Below are positions 18,067-27,625 of a stretch of 64,000 nucleotides of DNA, piece after piece (the first letter of the stretch is position 1; every line of letters starts with the position of its first letter). This DNA comes from Candidatus Baltobacteraceae bacterium (GTDB lineage: Bacteria > Vulcanimicrobiota > Vulcanimicrobiia > Vulcanimicrobiales > Vulcanimicrobiaceae), in contig DATJTX010000016.1 in the NCBI GenBank assembly GCA_035502855.1, positions 186,001 to 250,000 on the forward strand. The letters run 5' to 3'. The position numbers and the translations under genes are program-made. The notes below the pieces were generated by a model. It had not been told where the DNA came from, made no database searches, and worked only from the letters and a program-made list of their open reading frames with translations.

Positions 18067-18870
18067 ATGAAGACCGGCGAGCGGATCTACCGATATGCGG
18101 TCACCACGCGCGCGAGCCACTGGCTATGGGTGATCGCCTTTGCAGCCCTGGTCTCGAGCGGCTTGCAGATTTTCAATGCCGCGCCGTTCCTCGACGCATC
18201 CGACACGACCAATCCGGCGCATCGCGTGCTCGCGATCGGTGCGACCCAGGACGACGTCGGAACGACGACGATCCTCGGCCATACATTTGTCACCACCGGG
18301 TGGCTCGGCTACACCGACGACGGGCAAGGCGGCCGCACCGCGCGCGCGTTTCCGGGCTGGATCACGATTCCGGCCTATCAAGATCTCGCCGACGGTCGCC
18401 GCTGGCATCTCTTCTTTGCGTGGATCGCGCTGATCTGCGGCCTCGCCTGGTTGATCTCGACCGCGATCAAGGGAAATCTGCGCGACATGATTCTCCGTCC
18501 GAGCGATATTCCGAAGTTGTGGCCGATGCAAGCCTACTATTTCCGGCTGCGCAAGGAGCCGCCGCGGCACGGCATCTACAACCCGCTGCAGAAGGCCGCG
18601 TACACGTTCGTGCTGGTGATTCTTGCCCCGCTGATCGTGCTGACCGGCCTCGCGCTCTCCCCCGGAATCGACGCGATCGCGCATCCGCTCACCTGGCTCT
18701 TCGGCGGCCGCCAATTCGCGCGGCTTTGGCATTTCGTCGCGATGCTGCTCCTCATCGGCTTCTTCTTGATTCACACGTTCCAAGTGCTGACCCAAGGCGT
18801 GATCAACCAATTGAACGCCATGATCACCGGTTGGTATCGGCTCGGCAAATACGACGAGGCGGGACCGTGA
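18067..18870 (+). CDS. Membrane cytochrome b-like protein
   Basis: A 267-residue integral membrane protein with about five hydrophobic segments. It starts MKTGERIYRYAVTTRASHWLWVIAF; His in TRASHW and later HLFF and HFVAMLL are possible haem ligands, as in the cytochrome b561/formate dehydrogenase gamma type. Its stop overlaps the next gene, a molybdopterin oxidoreductase, so it probably anchors that enzyme and carries its electrons. The TATAGT at 18055 could be a -10 box. No clear ribosome site is seen. Confidence 0.82.
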   Translation: MKTGERIYRYAVTTRASHWLWVIAFAALVSSGLQIFNAAPFLDASDTTNPAHRVLAIGATQDDVGTTTILGHTFVTTGWLGYTDDGQGGRTARAFPGWITIPAYQDLADGRRWHLFFAWIALICGLAWLISTAIKGNLRDMILRPSDIPKLWPMQAYYFRLRKEPPRHGIYNPLQKAAYTFVLVILAPLIVLTGLALSPGIDAIAHPLTWLFGGRQFARLWHFVAMLLLIGFFLIHTFQVLTQGVINQLNAMITGWYRLGKYDEAGP

Positions 18871-19607
18871 ATCGCCGCCTTTTCGTCGCCAGCACGATCT
18901 CGTCGGCGCTTGCGGCGTGCTCGCCGATCGGAACCAAACTCAACGACAACGCCGCCTTTCACAATCTGCTCGGCTCGACGCAGGGCTTGACCCACGCGGT
19001 GATCGGCACACGAGGACTGGCCAAGGAATACAGCGCGCGCGACATCAGCCCCGATTTCCCGATCGACTCGCTGCCGACGCCGAGCGATACGCGCTACACG
19101 GATCTCGCGCTCGACGGATTTCGCGATTACCGGCTCATCGTCGACGGCGCGGTGGCGCGGCGCAGCGCGTTCTCGCTGGCTGCACTGCAGCGAATGAATC
19201 AAGTCACGCAGATCACTCGTCACGACTGCGTCGAAGGCTGGAGCGTCGTGGCAAAATGGAGCGGCGTGCAGCTCGGCGCGCTGCTGGATCTCGTGCAGCC
19301 GCGCAGCGACGCGCGCTACGTCGTCTTCCACTGCATGGACAAAGACGACCAGGGCACGCCGTACTACGAAAGCCTCGACCTGCACGAAGCGCGCCATCCG
19401 CAGACAATCCTCGCCCTGCGCATGAACGACCGGCCGGTTCCGGTCGATCACGGCGCGCCCGTCCGGCTCAAAGTGCCGACGCAGCTCGGTTACAAGAGCG
19501 CAAAGTGGGTGGGCCGTATCGAAGTCGTCGGCAGCTACGCCAACATCTACGGCGGCGGCGGCGGTTATTGGGAAGACCAAGGGTACGAGTGGTATGCCGG
19601 CATATAG
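18867..19607 (+). CDS. SUOX-fold molybdopterin oxidoreductase
   Basis: A 246-residue protein of the sulfite-oxidase/MsrP (YedY) molybdopterin fold. The molybdenum-ligating Cys is in ITRHDCVEGWSVVAKWSGV, and the end has the typical KSAKWVGRIEVVG...GYWEDQGYEWYAGI. The GTG start gives VNRRLFVASTISSALAACSP, a lipoprotein-like or short Tat-less signal with a Cys, so it is probably exported and membrane-attached. With the upstream cytochrome b gene it forms a two-gene redox unit. The physiological substrate is unknown. Confidence 0.85.
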   Translation: MNRRLFVASTISSALAACSPIGTKLNDNAAFHNLLGSTQGLTHAVIGTRGLAKEYSARDISPDFPIDSLPTPSDTRYTDLALDGFRDYRLIVDGAVARRSAFSLAALQRMNQVTQITRHDCVEGWSVVAKWSGVQLGALLDLVQPRSDARYVVFHCMDKDDQGTPYYESLDLHEARHPQTILALRMNDRPVPVDHGAPVRLKVPTQLGYKSAKWVGRIEVVGSYANIYGGGGGYWEDQGYEWYAGI

Positions 19608-19617
19608 CCGTGCTACG

Positions 19618-19708
19618 TTATCACCCCGAGCGTAGTCGAGGGTCGGCATAGTGCCGGTGCTTCGAGTGCTTCGACTCCCGTGCTTTGCACCTACGCTCAG
19701 CATGACAA
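19618..19708. repeat. Intergenic inverted repeat (REP-like)
   Basis: TTATCACCCCGAGCGTAG (19618-19635) is nearly complementary to CTACGCTCAGCATGACAA (19691-19708); inner arms around GTCGAGGG and CTTCGACTCCC extend the stem. The motif CCCGAGCGTAGTCGAGGG resembles dispersed palindromic intergenic repeats. It lies in the only gap between two plus-strand genes and could act as a transcript end. Only one copy is seen in this window. Confidence 0.55.
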
Positions 19709-19739
19709 GATGAGTTATACGCGCGCTTTGGGGGATACC

Positions 19740-20441
19740 ATGAAGCGATTTCGGTTTACCTCGTTGCTGGTGGCAGCGCTCTTTGTGGTTTGCGCGAACG
19801 CGATCGCCGCAGAGCCGCCGAACTACACCTATAGCCCGCGGCCGCCCGGCACGATCGTGCAAAGTAAGGTGGTGTATCTTGGGGGCGAGGCGATGCACTC
19901 GCAGTGGCGCGCCGTGCTCAGCAAGAAGCCGGTCGGGACCAACGGGAAAGAATCGTTCTACCAATGGTATCTTTCGATCTACGCGATCGACGCAACGGTC
20001 TATCGTCTGAAATACCAGTCGCCGAAAAATCCGGTCCCGTTCAGGGCGGTTGAGAAAGCCCACGGGGCAAACCTCTGGTTTCCGGTCGCCGACGGATCGA
20101 TCGCCGGCGCTGGTGAGTTGATGGGCCCTGGCGCTCAACAAGTCGTCATCGTGAGCCACCAGATGGCGGCGGATTGCGGCATGGCGCGCGTCGACGTGTT
20201 CTTTGCGGGCGCAGCGATGAACGCGGTCATGCCGACGCTCTCGATCGAAAACCCCTGCGATCTTTCGGCCAAGATCGTCAAGGATGCGCAGGGCACGGCG
20301 CTCGCCGTTACCGGCCCGTACTACGGCCCGGACGCCCCGATGTGTTGTCCGACGAAACCGAAGGCGACCGCGATCTTCCGCATGACGAGCAAAGGCTGGA
20401 CCCAGACGCCGCGCTACTTCAAGGTGACGCCCACGCCGTAG
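19740..20441 (+). CDS. Secreted hypothetical protein
   Basis: A 233-residue exported protein. The ATG at 19740 gives a clear signal peptide (MKRFRFTSLLVAALFVVCANAIAA). The mature part has Cys in ADCGMARV, NPCDLSA and MCCPTKP, ending in KVTPTP. It resembles LppP/LprE-type lipoproteins in layout (CG-M-RV, then a CCPT motif near the C-terminus), but I cannot confirm the family. It is convergent with the carboxylase beta gene, leaving 8 bases between stops. Confidence 0.72.
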   Translation: MKRFRFTSLLVAALFVVCANAIAAEPPNYTYSPRPPGTIVQSKVVYLGGEAMHSQWRAVLSKKPVGTNGKESFYQWYLSIYAIDATVYRLKYQSPKNPVPFRAVEKAHGANLWFPVADGSIAGAGELMGPGAQQVVIVSHQMAADCGMARVDVFFAGAAMNAVMPTLSIENPCDLSAKIVKDAQGTALAVTGPYYGPDAPMCCPTKPKATAIFRMTSKGWTQTPRYFKVTPTP

Positions 20442-20449
20442 CCGGACGC

Positions 20450-22078
20450 CTACATTCTAAAGATGCCGAAATGCGTCGGCGGCTGAGGCGCGTTGGCCGC
20501 CGCGTCCAGACCCAGCGCGATGACGTGGCGCGTGTCGAGCGGGTCGATGATGCCGTCGTCCCAAAGGCGCGCCGTCGAGTAGTACGGATTTCCTTCGTGT
20601 TCGTACTTCGCCAGGATCGGCGCTTCGAACGCTGCCTTTTGTTCGGGCGTCATCTCGCCTTTGACGGTCGAGAGCACGCCGGCCGCTTGCGCTCCGCCCA
20701 TCACGCTGATGCGCGCGTTCGGCCACATCCAGAGCTGCCGCGGTGAAAACGCGCGACCGCACATTCCGTAATTTCCGGCGCCGAAGCTGCCGCCGATGAC
20801 GACCGTGAATTTCGGCACCTCGGCGCAAGCGACGGCCATCACGAGCTTCGCGCCGTCCTTGGCGATCCCGCGGTTCTCGTACTCTTTGCCCACCATGAAG
20901 CCGGTGATGTTCTGCAAAAAGAGAAGCGGTGTCCCGCGCTGTGCGCACAGCTCGATGAAATGCGCGCCCTTGAGCGCGCTCTCCGAGAAAAGGATGCCGT
21001 TATTGGCGAGGATGCCGATCGGATGGCCCTCGATGCGCGCGAATCCGCAGACCAGCGTCGTGCCGTAACGCGCCTTGAATTCATGGAATTCGGAAGCATC
21101 GATCAATCGTGCGATCACCTCGCGCACGTCGTAGGCGATCCGGCTATCGCTCGGAACGAGGCCGTAGATATCCGCCGGATCGTAGGCCGGCGGTCGCGCC
21201 TCGATCTTGTCCCACTGCAGCGGGAGCTCGCGGTGCAGATTGCGCACGATCTCGCGCACGATGCCGAGCGCGTGCGGGTCGTCGTTGGCAAAGTGATCGG
21301 CCACGCCCGAGATGCGCGTGTGCACGTCGGCCCCGCCCAGCTCTTCGGCCGTGACGACCTCACCGGTGGCGGCCTTGACCAGCGGCGGGCCGCCCAAAAA
21401 GATCGTGCCGGTGCCGCGTACGATCACCGTCTCATCGCTCATCGCCGGCACGTAGGCGCCGCCCGCGGTGCACGAGCCCATCACCGCCGCGATCTGCGGG
21501 ATGCGCTTGCTCGACATCCGCGCTTGGTTATAAAAGATGCGGCCGAAGTGCTCGCGATCGGGAAAAACGTCGGCCTGCAGCGGCAAGAACGCGCCGCCCG
21601 AATCGACCAGGTAGATGCAGGGCAAATGATTCTGTTCGGCGATCTCTTGCGCGCGCAGATGTTTCTTGACCGTCATCGGATAGTAGGTGCCGCCCTTGAC
21701 GGTCGAGTCGTTGGCAACGATTACGCACATCTGACTCTCGACGCAGCCGATACCGGTGACGATCCCGGCGCTCGGCGAGTCGTTCTCGTACATATCGAAT
21801 GCCGCGAGCGCGGAGAATTCGAGAAAATCCGAGCCCGGGTCGATCAATGCGTCGATCCGCTCGCGCGCGGTCAGCTTGCCGCGCTCGCGGTGTTTTGCGG
21901 TCGCCTCGGGCCCGCCTCCGCGGCGCACGTGCCGCAGCCGCTCGCGCAATTGGTGACACAAGTTCACCATGCGCTCGGCGTTGCAAGCAAAGCTCTCGCT
22001 ATGCCGATCGAGGTTACTCTCCAGAAGGCTCACGAGCCACGCGATTCGCTCGACCGCCGAGCTTAACCCGTTCCTCAT
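20450..22078 (-). CDS. liuB: Methylcrotonyl-CoA carboxylase beta (carboxyltransferase) subunit
   Basis: A 542-residue carboxyltransferase that moves the carboxyl group from biotin to 3-methylcrotonyl-CoA. Motifs include the N-terminal [20 protein letters not shown], the [16 protein letters not shown] oxyanion segment, [14 protein letters not shown] and the second oxyanion segment [17 protein letters not shown]. It fits MCC beta better than propionyl-CoA carboxylase beta because of the [15 protein letters not shown] and [23 protein letters not shown] segments. It partners with liuD about 3 kb away; the redox pair and a secreted-protein gene lie between. Confidence 0.93.
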   Translation of the reverse strand: MRNGLSSAVERIAWLVSLLESNLDRHSESFACNAERMVNLCHQLRERLRHVRRGGGPEATAKHRERGKLTARERIDALIDPGSDFLEFSALAAFDMYENDSPSAGIVTGIGCVESQMCVIVANDSTVKGGTYYPMTVKKHLRAQEIAEQNHLPCIYLVDSGGAFLPLQADVFPDREHFGRIFYNQARMSSKRIPQIAAVMGSCTAGGAYVPAMSDETVIVRGTGTIFLGGPPLVKAATGEVVTAEELGGADVHTRISGVADHFANDDPHALGIVREIVRNLHRELPLQWDKIEARPPAYDPADIYGLVPSDSRIAYDVREVIARLIDASEFHEFKARYGTTLVCGFARIEGHPIGILANNGILFSESALKGAHFIELCAQRGTPLLFLQNITGFMVGKEYENRGIAKDGAKLVMAVACAEVPKFTVVIGGSFGAGNYGMCGRAFSPRQLWMWPNARISVMGGAQAAGVLSTVKGEMTPEQKAAFEAPILAKYEHEGNPYYSTARLWDDGIIDPLDTRHVIALGLDAAANAPQPPTHFGIFRM

Positions 22079-22113
22079 GGCGTGTCGACTGCGTTTCCCG
22101 ATAGAATGGCCGT

Positions 22114-23562
22114 ATGGCTGCGGGATACGTCCGCCCGGCGGGGCAGCTCGACTTCACGACGGCACTGAGCCCCTACGCCGGGCCGTGGAACGATCGGCTG
22201 GCGGCGCATCTGATGCGCCGCGCCGGCTTCGGCGCAACGCCGGACGAGGTCGCGCGCTACGGGGCGATGAGCCCGCACGATGCGGCCGAGGCGCTGATCC
22301 ACTTCCCCGACACCTCCCGTCTCGCGCCGCCGCCCGGCGTGATGGCCTATCCCGATCCGCGCCGCATCGCGTTCAAGGGAATGGACGACATGCAGAAGCG
22401 CGACGCAGCGCGCGCGCGCCGTAAGGAAGCGATCGGCGACATTCTCGCGCTGCAGGAGTGGTGGCTGAATCGCATGCTCACCACGCCGGCGCCGCTGCAA
22501 GAAAAGATGACCTTCTTCCTGCACGGCCACTTCACGACCGCCGCGATCCAAAAGGGCGTGTGGCCCAACCTGGTCCTCGCGCAGAACCAGCTCTTCCGTC
22601 AAAACGCGCTGGGCAATCTTCACGACCTCACGATCGCGGTGAGCAAAGATCCGGCGATGCTGCTCTACCTCGACAATGCCGAGAACAACAAATCGCATCC
22701 GAACGAAAATTACTCCCGCGAGCTGATGGAGCTCTTCACGCTCGGTCTGGGTAGTTACACCGAGGAAGACGTGCGCCAGTCGGCACGTGCGTTTACCGGG
22801 TGGACCATCGATCGTCGGACCGGCGAGTTTACCTTCAACCCGCGCACGCACGACGACGGCACAAAAACGTTCCTCAGCCGCACCGGCAACTTCGACGGGA
22901 CGGATATCGTCGACATCATCTATCAACAGCGCGCCTGCGAGAGGTTCTGGGCTAAATCGCTGCTCAGCGCGTTCGTCTACAACGATCCCGAGCCGGAGCT
23001 GGTCGACGAGTTCGCCAACGTGATCTCGCGCAATCACTTCGAGCTTGCGCCGTCGATGTCGGTGCTGCTGCGCAGCAACGTCTTCTATTCGCAGCGTGCC
23101 TATCGCGCGCTGGTGAAGAGCCCGGTCGAGTTCGTTGTCGGTGCGCACAAGTCGCTGGATCTCGCGACGATCGTCGAGGGCACGCCGCAGGCGCTGCGCG
23201 CGATGGGTCAGATTCTGTTCTATCCGCCCAACGTCGCGGGCTGGCCGGGCGGCGCGAACTGGCTTACCTCGCAGATGCTGATCGCGCGTGAGAACTTCAT
23301 CGCGCGCATCGTGAACGCGCAGACGGCGACGCAGTCGAGCTGGCTGGCTGCGGTCCCGTTGGATGCGAAACGCGCCTCCCGCGAGTTCATCGCAGCTATC
23401 CTGCAAAACGATGCCCCAAGTCAGGCGTACGTGCAGTTGATCGCGTATCTCGACGGTGCCGGGACCTCCGCGCTCGGCGCGCTCTCGGTCGAGAATTACG
23501 ACGAGCGCGCTCGCGGCGCGGCTTATCTGACCATGGCGATGCCGGCCTACCAGTTAGGATAA
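22114..23562 (+). CDS. DUF1800 domain protein
   Basis: A 482-residue member of the DUF1800 family, whose function is unknown. The typical pattern is visible: [15 protein letters not shown] near residue 30, [50 protein letters not shown] and FTGWTIDR, ending in [10 protein letters not shown]. No signal peptide is clear. It is followed after two bases by a DUF1501 gene, a pairing common in many bacteria. Confidence 0.92.
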   Translation: MAAGYVRPAGQLDFTTALSPYAGPWNDRLAAHLMRRAGFGATPDEVARYGAMSPHDAAEALIHFPDTSRLAPPPGVMAYPDPRRIAFKGMDDMQKRDAARARRKEAIGDILALQEWWLNRMLTTPAPLQEKMTFFLHGHFTTAAIQKGVWPNLVLAQNQLFRQNALGNLHDLTIAVSKDPAMLLYLDNAENNKSHPNENYSRELMELFTLGLGSYTEEDVRQSARAFTGWTIDRRTGEFTFNPRTHDDGTKTFLSRTGNFDGTDIVDIIYQQRACERFWAKSLLSAFVYNDPEPELVDEFANVISRNHFELAPSMSVLLRSNVFYSQRAYRALVKSPVEFVVGAHKSLDLATIVEGTPQALRAMGQILFYPPNVAGWPGGANWLTSQMLIARENFIARIVNAQTATQSSWLAAVPLDAKRASREFIAAILQNDAPSQAYVQLIAYLDGAGTSALGALSVENYDERARGAAYLTMAMPAYQLG

Positions 23563-23564
23563 CG

Positions 23565-24797
23565 ATGACGATGACGATGAAACGCGGGCGCTTCTTGCTC
23601 GGCGCGCTCTCGGGCCTCACGGTCGTGGCCAACATGGATCACGTGCTGGCACGTGCCCTGGCCGGCACGCCGCTGCCCGGGCTTCCGGGGGCGAGCGATC
23701 GGGTCGTGCTGCTGATCAATCTGCAGGGTGGTAACGACGGGTTGAATTGCGTGGTGCCGCACGGAAATCCGCAGTACTATCAACTGCGCCCGACGCTCGC
23801 GGTTCCCCAAAGCGACGTGCTCGCGATCGATGCCAACGTCGGCTTCAACCCGCAGATGCGCGCGCTCAAGGTGATGTACGACAAGGGCGAAGTCGCCGTC
23901 GTGCAAGGCGTCGGCTATCCCAATCCGGACCATTCGCACTTCCGCTCGACCGAGATTTGGCAGACGGCTGCTCCCGAGACCTACGAACATACCGGTTGGC
24001 TCGGACGCTATCTCGACGAAGCAGGTTTGCCCAAGAACAATCTGTTCAACGGCGTCGCGGTCGCACAGGTGTTGCCCGAGGTACTCGTTTCGAATCAAGT
24101 CGACGTGCCGTCGATCGCGAGTTTGAACGGGTATGGGCTGCTCAGCGACCGCAACGCGACCGCGAAGCGTACGTACACGGAATTGGTCACCGATCATGGC
24201 TTCCCGTTCCAATCGCCCTATCTGGCGCACGTCGCCGAGATCGAGGATCACGCCCAACGCGGTTCGGAAGAATTGCCAAAGCTGGTCGCCGGCTACAAAA
24301 CCGATGCGACCTATCCGGCGACGCCGCTCGGGCGCAGCTTGGCGTTGGCCGCACAAATTGCCGGCAGCAACATCGGCACGAAAGTGCTGTATGTGCAGCA
24401 CGGTTCGTTCGACACCCACGTCAGCCAGAAAGCGACGCAAGACCGCTTGCTCGGCGAATTCTCCGATGCGATCGGCGCGTTCTACGATGATCTGGCCGCG
24501 CACGGCAACGATACGCGCGTGCTCACCCTCACCTTCAGCGAATTCGGCCGGCGCATCGCCGAGAACGGAAGCCGCGGCACCGATCATGGTGAAGCCTCGC
24601 CGCTGTTTATGATCGGCGGCGGCGTCAAGGGCGGCCTCTACGGGCAGATGCCCGACCTGAGCGATACCAACATGGGCAACGTGCGCTACTCGACCGATTT
24701 CCGCAGCGTCTACGCGACGGTGCTCGAGCGCTGGCTGGGGCGGCCCTCGCAGACGATCCTCGCGGGCAATTTTTCGCAGCTTCCGGTACTGGCGTAA
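23565..24797 (+). CDS. DUF1501 domain protein
   Basis: A 410-residue DUF1501 protein related to the alkaline-phosphatase/sulfatase superfamily. It begins with a Tat-like or Sec signal (MKRGRFLLGALSGLTVVANMDHVLARALA), so it is likely exported. Core motifs are VLLINLQGGNDGLNCVVPHG and, near the C-terminus, TFSEFGRRIAENGSRGTDHGEASPLFMIGG. Three closely spaced in-frame ATGs open the gene; the first two or three are all possible starts. It probably works with the DUF1800 protein encoded just upstream. Confidence 0.92.
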   Translation: MTMTMKRGRFLLGALSGLTVVANMDHVLARALAGTPLPGLPGASDRVVLLINLQGGNDGLNCVVPHGNPQYYQLRPTLAVPQSDVLAIDANVGFNPQMRALKVMYDKGEVAVVQGVGYPNPDHSHFRSTEIWQTAAPETYEHTGWLGRYLDEAGLPKNNLFNGVAVAQVLPEVLVSNQVDVPSIASLNGYGLLSDRNATAKRTYTELVTDHGFPFQSPYLAHVAEIEDHAQRGSEELPKLVAGYKTDATYPATPLGRSLALAAQIAGSNIGTKVLYVQHGSFDTHVSQKATQDRLLGEFSDAIGAFYDDLAAHGNDTRVLTLTFSEFGRRIAENGSRGTDHGEASPLFMIGGGVKGGLYGQMPDLSDTNMGNVRYSTDFRSVYATVLERWLGRPSQTILAGNFSQLPVLA

Positions 24798-24892
24798 TAG
24801 CGGTTGCTCGCTCGGTTCAGCCGAAAGAATCTCATATAATTTACGATCTCGGTAGCAAAATGTTCGATGAAATGCCGGTTCTAGGATCACTA

Positions 24893-24908
24893 GTGGTATA
24901 AATACCAC
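24893..24908. promoter_or_regulatory. Palindrome, possible PadR operator
   Basis: GTGGTATAAATACCAC has 7-base arms around AA and lies 100 bases upstream of the PadR-type regulator start. A TATAAT at 24835-24840 precedes it without a good -35 box. PadR regulators often bind palindromes near their own genes, so an autoregulatory operator is a reasonable guess. The rest of the 210-base gap shows nothing else. Confidence 0.35.
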
Positions 24909-25007
24909 GCAAAAGCGACTTTTGCCGAAGGTCCGCATTTCGCGTTCGTTCAACTACCCGCCAACGTAGCAGGGCCATGGTCCGCATGGCCCATGACCGG
25001 AGGGGCA

Positions 25008-25388
25008 ATGATCGACGCCGGCATTTCTCCCGGAGGGCGCGAGTGCGGCCTGCCGCCCAGAGGCACGCCAAAGAACTACTTGATGGCCTGGCTTCTCGTC
25101 ATGCTCAAAGATCACAATCTTCATGGATACGAGATCATGAAGGATCTCAAGCTCAAGTTCGACGTCGTCACCGACGCGGGTACGATCTACCGCGCGCTGC
25201 GTCAACTCGAACGCGACGGGTATATCGCCTCGTGGTGGGATTCGAAAGACCAAGGCCCGGCGCGGCGCGTGTACACCCTGACCGAGGCGGGTACGGCCGC
25301 GCTGCACATGTGGAGCGTCGTCCTCGAGCAGTACCGCTCGAATCTCGATCAATTCTTTAGCTTTTACGCCGGCACACTTGTCGGTTAG
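25008..25388 (+). CDS. PadR-family regulator, PhaQ-like
   Basis: A 126-residue winged-helix repressor. It has the PadR core NYLMAWLLVMLKDHNLHGYE, DAGTIYRALRQLERDGYIAS and GPARRVYTLTEAGTAALHMW, followed by a helix ending EQYRSNLDQFFSFYAG. The overall pattern, with a wing segment GPARRVY and the final SFY, resembles the poly-hydroxybutyrate-responsive repressor PhaQ. I see no polyhydroxybutyrate genes in the window, so the ligand is inferred. The start at 25008 follows a strong GGAGGGG; an upstream ATG at 24993 is less likely. Confidence 0.82.
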   Translation: MIDAGISPGGRECGLPPRGTPKNYLMAWLLVMLKDHNLHGYEIMKDLKLKFDVVTDAGTIYRALRQLERDGYIASWWDSKDQGPARRVYTLTEAGTAALHMWSVVLEQYRSNLDQFFSFYAGTLVG

Positions 25389-26175
25389 CATTCTCTTTCT
25401 CGGCAGCGGCGGCGCGCGCTTCGTCGTCGCGCGGCAATTTCGCGCGTCAGGCGGCATGTGGCTGCGCTTCGGGCAGACCCAGATTCACGTCGACCCGGGG
25501 CCCGGTGCGCTCGTGCGCGCACTCTCGCACGTGCCGCCCTGCAACCCGCGCGAACTTTCGGCCATCGCGCTCTCGCACAAGCACCTCGACCACGCGGCCG
25601 ACGCGACGGCGATGATCGAAGCAATGACCTCGGGCGGGTTTCGGCGGCGCGGCGTGCTGCTCGCGCCGAAAGACGCACTCGAAGGAGAGCCGAGCGTCCT
25701 TCCCTACGCGCAGCGCTTCGTCGAGCGCATCGAAGTCCTCGAGCCGAGCAGCGGCCCGTATCACCTCGGCGACGTCGAACTCTACACCTCGCTCGCGCAC
25801 CATCATGCCGTACAAACCTACGGTATGCATTTTCGCGGAGGAGGGCTGCGCGTATCGTATCTGCCCTGCGGCCGGTTTTTCGATGGCCTCGCGGCAGATT
25901 ACGCAAGGCATGAACCCGACGTCCTGATCGTCAACGTACTGCGCTTTCACGATGCGATGAACGTCGATCACCTCACCTGGGACGACGCGCGCCGCGTCGT
26001 TGAATCCGTTTCGCCCCGCGTCGCGATCTTTCAACATTTCGGCACCAAGATGCTCGAAGCGGAGCCGGCCAAACTCGCGCAGAGCCTCGAAGACGAACTG
26101 GGTATTCGAGCGATTGCCGCCTACGACGGTCTCGAAGTCGACGTGGATACCGAGGTTGCGGCGATTGTCGCTTGA
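25378..26175 (+). CDS. Metallo-beta-lactamase-fold hydrolase
   Basis: A 265-residue MBL-fold protein. The metal-binding motif is SHKHLDHAAD (HxHxDH), with further ligands probably in LAHHHAVQTYG, and FQHFGTKM near the C-terminus. It resembles the arylsulfatase/RNase Z-like group with an N-terminal ILFLGSGGARFVV strand. The TTG start at 25378 overlaps the PadR gene by 11 nt, so the genes may be coupled. The substrate is unknown. Confidence 0.85.
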   Translation: MSVSILFLGSGGARFVVARQFRASGGMWLRFGQTQIHVDPGPGALVRALSHVPPCNPRELSAIALSHKHLDHAADATAMIEAMTSGGFRRRGVLLAPKDALEGEPSVLPYAQRFVERIEVLEPSSGPYHLGDVELYTSLAHHHAVQTYGMHFRGGGLRVSYLPCGRFFDGLAADYARHEPDVLIVNVLRFHDAMNVDHLTWDDARRVVESVSPRVAIFQHFGTKMLEAEPAKLAQSLEDELGIRAIAAYDGLEVDVDTEVAAIVA

Positions 26176-26590
26176 GGTCGTGCGCCTGCAGCCGCCGGCG
26201 CTCGAGTCGTTTTTCCGCGAACACGAGCGCGAGGCGTTGCGGGCCTTCTACGAATTTCCGGTCGTGTGGCACGAACAATCCTATGGCTTTGCCGCGCTCG
26301 AGGACGAGCGGATGCTCGGCGCCGGCGTGGTGCGCATCGCGGCGTCTCTGGGTCACGTCGATCGCGTGATCGTCGCGCAAGAACGACGGCGCGGCGGCTT
26401 GGGGCGTGCGCTCCTCGACGCGATGGCCGAGGTCGCAAATTACTACAACTGCCACAAGATGACCGCAATGGTTCCGCACCTGCGCGGTGCGCAGCGTTTC
26501 TTCGAAGCGTGCGGATACGGCGTCGAGGCGGTGCTGCCGCAGCACACTTTCAAACTCGACATGGCGATGATGCGGAAGTACCTACTCTAG
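26165..26590 (+). CDS. GNAT-family N-acetyltransferase
   Basis: A 141-residue acetyltransferase. The acetyl-CoA-binding motif A is HVDRVIVAQERRRGGLGRALLDAMA, with R/Q-x-x-G-x-G/A spacing, followed by the FFEACGYGVEAVLP strand. The TTG at 26165 overlaps the MBL gene by 11 nt, as with the preceding pair; a GTG at 26180 is an alternative. Substrate unknown. Confidence 0.78.
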   Translation: MSLEVVRLQPPALESFFREHEREALRAFYEFPVVWHEQSYGFAALEDERMLGAGVVRIAASLGHVDRVIVAQERRRGGLGRALLDAMAEVANYYNCHKMTAMVPHLRGAQRFFEACGYGVEAVLPQHTFKLDMAMMRKYLL

Positions 26591-26595
26591 CTTCC

Positions 26596-27594
26596 CTAGG
26601 GGAACGGCGGGTTCTGCCCCGCATTGCGCAGCCGCGGCCCGACGCGGCGCTCGAGCTCGGGATGGTCGCGAAGCGCGCCGCGATAGAAGACCACGCCGCC
26701 GTCGACGCTCGACGCGGTGACCACCGGACCGCCGCCCATCAGCGTTGCCTGCGCGTCGTTGGGGCTGCGGTTAACGCTGCCGTCCGGCCCGATATCGTAA
26801 AAGATCCGTCCGCTGCCCGCATGCGCGTCGATCTGTGCGCCGTTCGCAACGCCGAGCGCGACGACGCCGCGGTCGGTTTCGAACTGCGCGAGCCCGGGCT
26901 CGAAGAAGCCGTTGTCGTAGAGAATCGAGCCGGCGAGGCTCGTGACTTGGATCTGCTGCGAACGGCACCCGCTCATCAGGATGTTTCCGCGGCCGGTTCG
27001 CAGACGAAGGCGTCCGAAGGCCGAGTTGTCCACGTAGATCGGGCCGTTGTTCACTTGGATCGCGGCCGTTCCCGAGCTGTCGTTTATATGAACCTCGCCG
27101 GCGGTGACGTGCGCGACGAACGCCGTGCCCTGAAAGTCCTCGAGCGTTATCGAGCCAACTCTTACGTTTGCCAAGATCAGCGGCGTTTGCTGGGGCACGA
27201 TCAGCGTCACGTCCCCGTCGCCGCGCACGATGATTGCATCGTGCTCACCCGGAGCAAAAGGGGGAAGTAAAAACGGTTCGGGAGCGAGGGTGAGTTGGCC
27301 GACGGGTGTCTGAATCGTTTGCGACCACAACATGATCTGATGCGGAACGCGCGAAGCGATGTCGCGCGGCGGCGCATGGGTGTACGTGATCGAGGGGTCG
27401 CTCTCGAACTGGATGCCGGGGCGGTCCCAGGTGCGGATCGTTACCGAGCCGTTACCGATTTGGAGGACGATGAACGGTGCGGGCGTGGTCGGAATATACA
27501 TGTTCGCGGCATGGGCACGCGCACACACGCCGGCAAAAAACGCAAAGACAGCCAGGAGCCCTGCGAGCCCCCGCCGCCTAGTGGTCGCCGTCAT
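26596..27594 (-). CDS. Exported DUF4097-like beta-helix protein
   Basis: A 332-residue secreted protein. The ATG at 27594 gives the signal peptide (LAGLLAVFAFFAGVCARAHA). The mature domain has repeating short strands (GDGDVTLIVPQQ, GSITLEDFQGTAFVAHVTAG, VNNGPIYVDNSAFGRLRLRTGRGNILM) like the putative adhesin DUF4097/DUF2807 fold. The same frame continues upstream of the signal, but that part is not protein-like. It is downstream of, and in the same direction as, a two-component system, so it may belong to that regulon. Confidence 0.75.
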   Translation of the reverse strand: MTATTRRRGLAGLLAVFAFFAGVCARAHAANMYIPTTPAPFIVLQIGNGSVTIRTWDRPGIQFESDPSITYTHAPPRDIASRVPHQIMLWSQTIQTPVGQLTLAPEPFLLPPFAPGEHDAIIVRGDGDVTLIVPQQTPLILANVRVGSITLEDFQGTAFVAHVTAGEVHINDSSGTAAIQVNNGPIYVDNSAFGRLRLRTGRGNILMSGCRSQQIQVTSLAGSILYDNGFFEPGLAQFETDRGVVALGVANGAQIDAHAGSGRIFYDIGPDGSVNRSPNDAQATLMGGGPVVTASSVDGGVVFYRGALRDHPELERRVGPRLRNAGQNPPFP

Positions 27595-27625
27595 AGTCTG
27601 ATGATAGGCGGCAACGGAGGCCGCT

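Noticed and set aside
26000-26164. Longer N-terminus for the GNAT gene at 26165
   Set aside because: The extra residues overlap the MBL gene in another frame and are Arg/Ser-rich; the GNAT fold begins after 26165.
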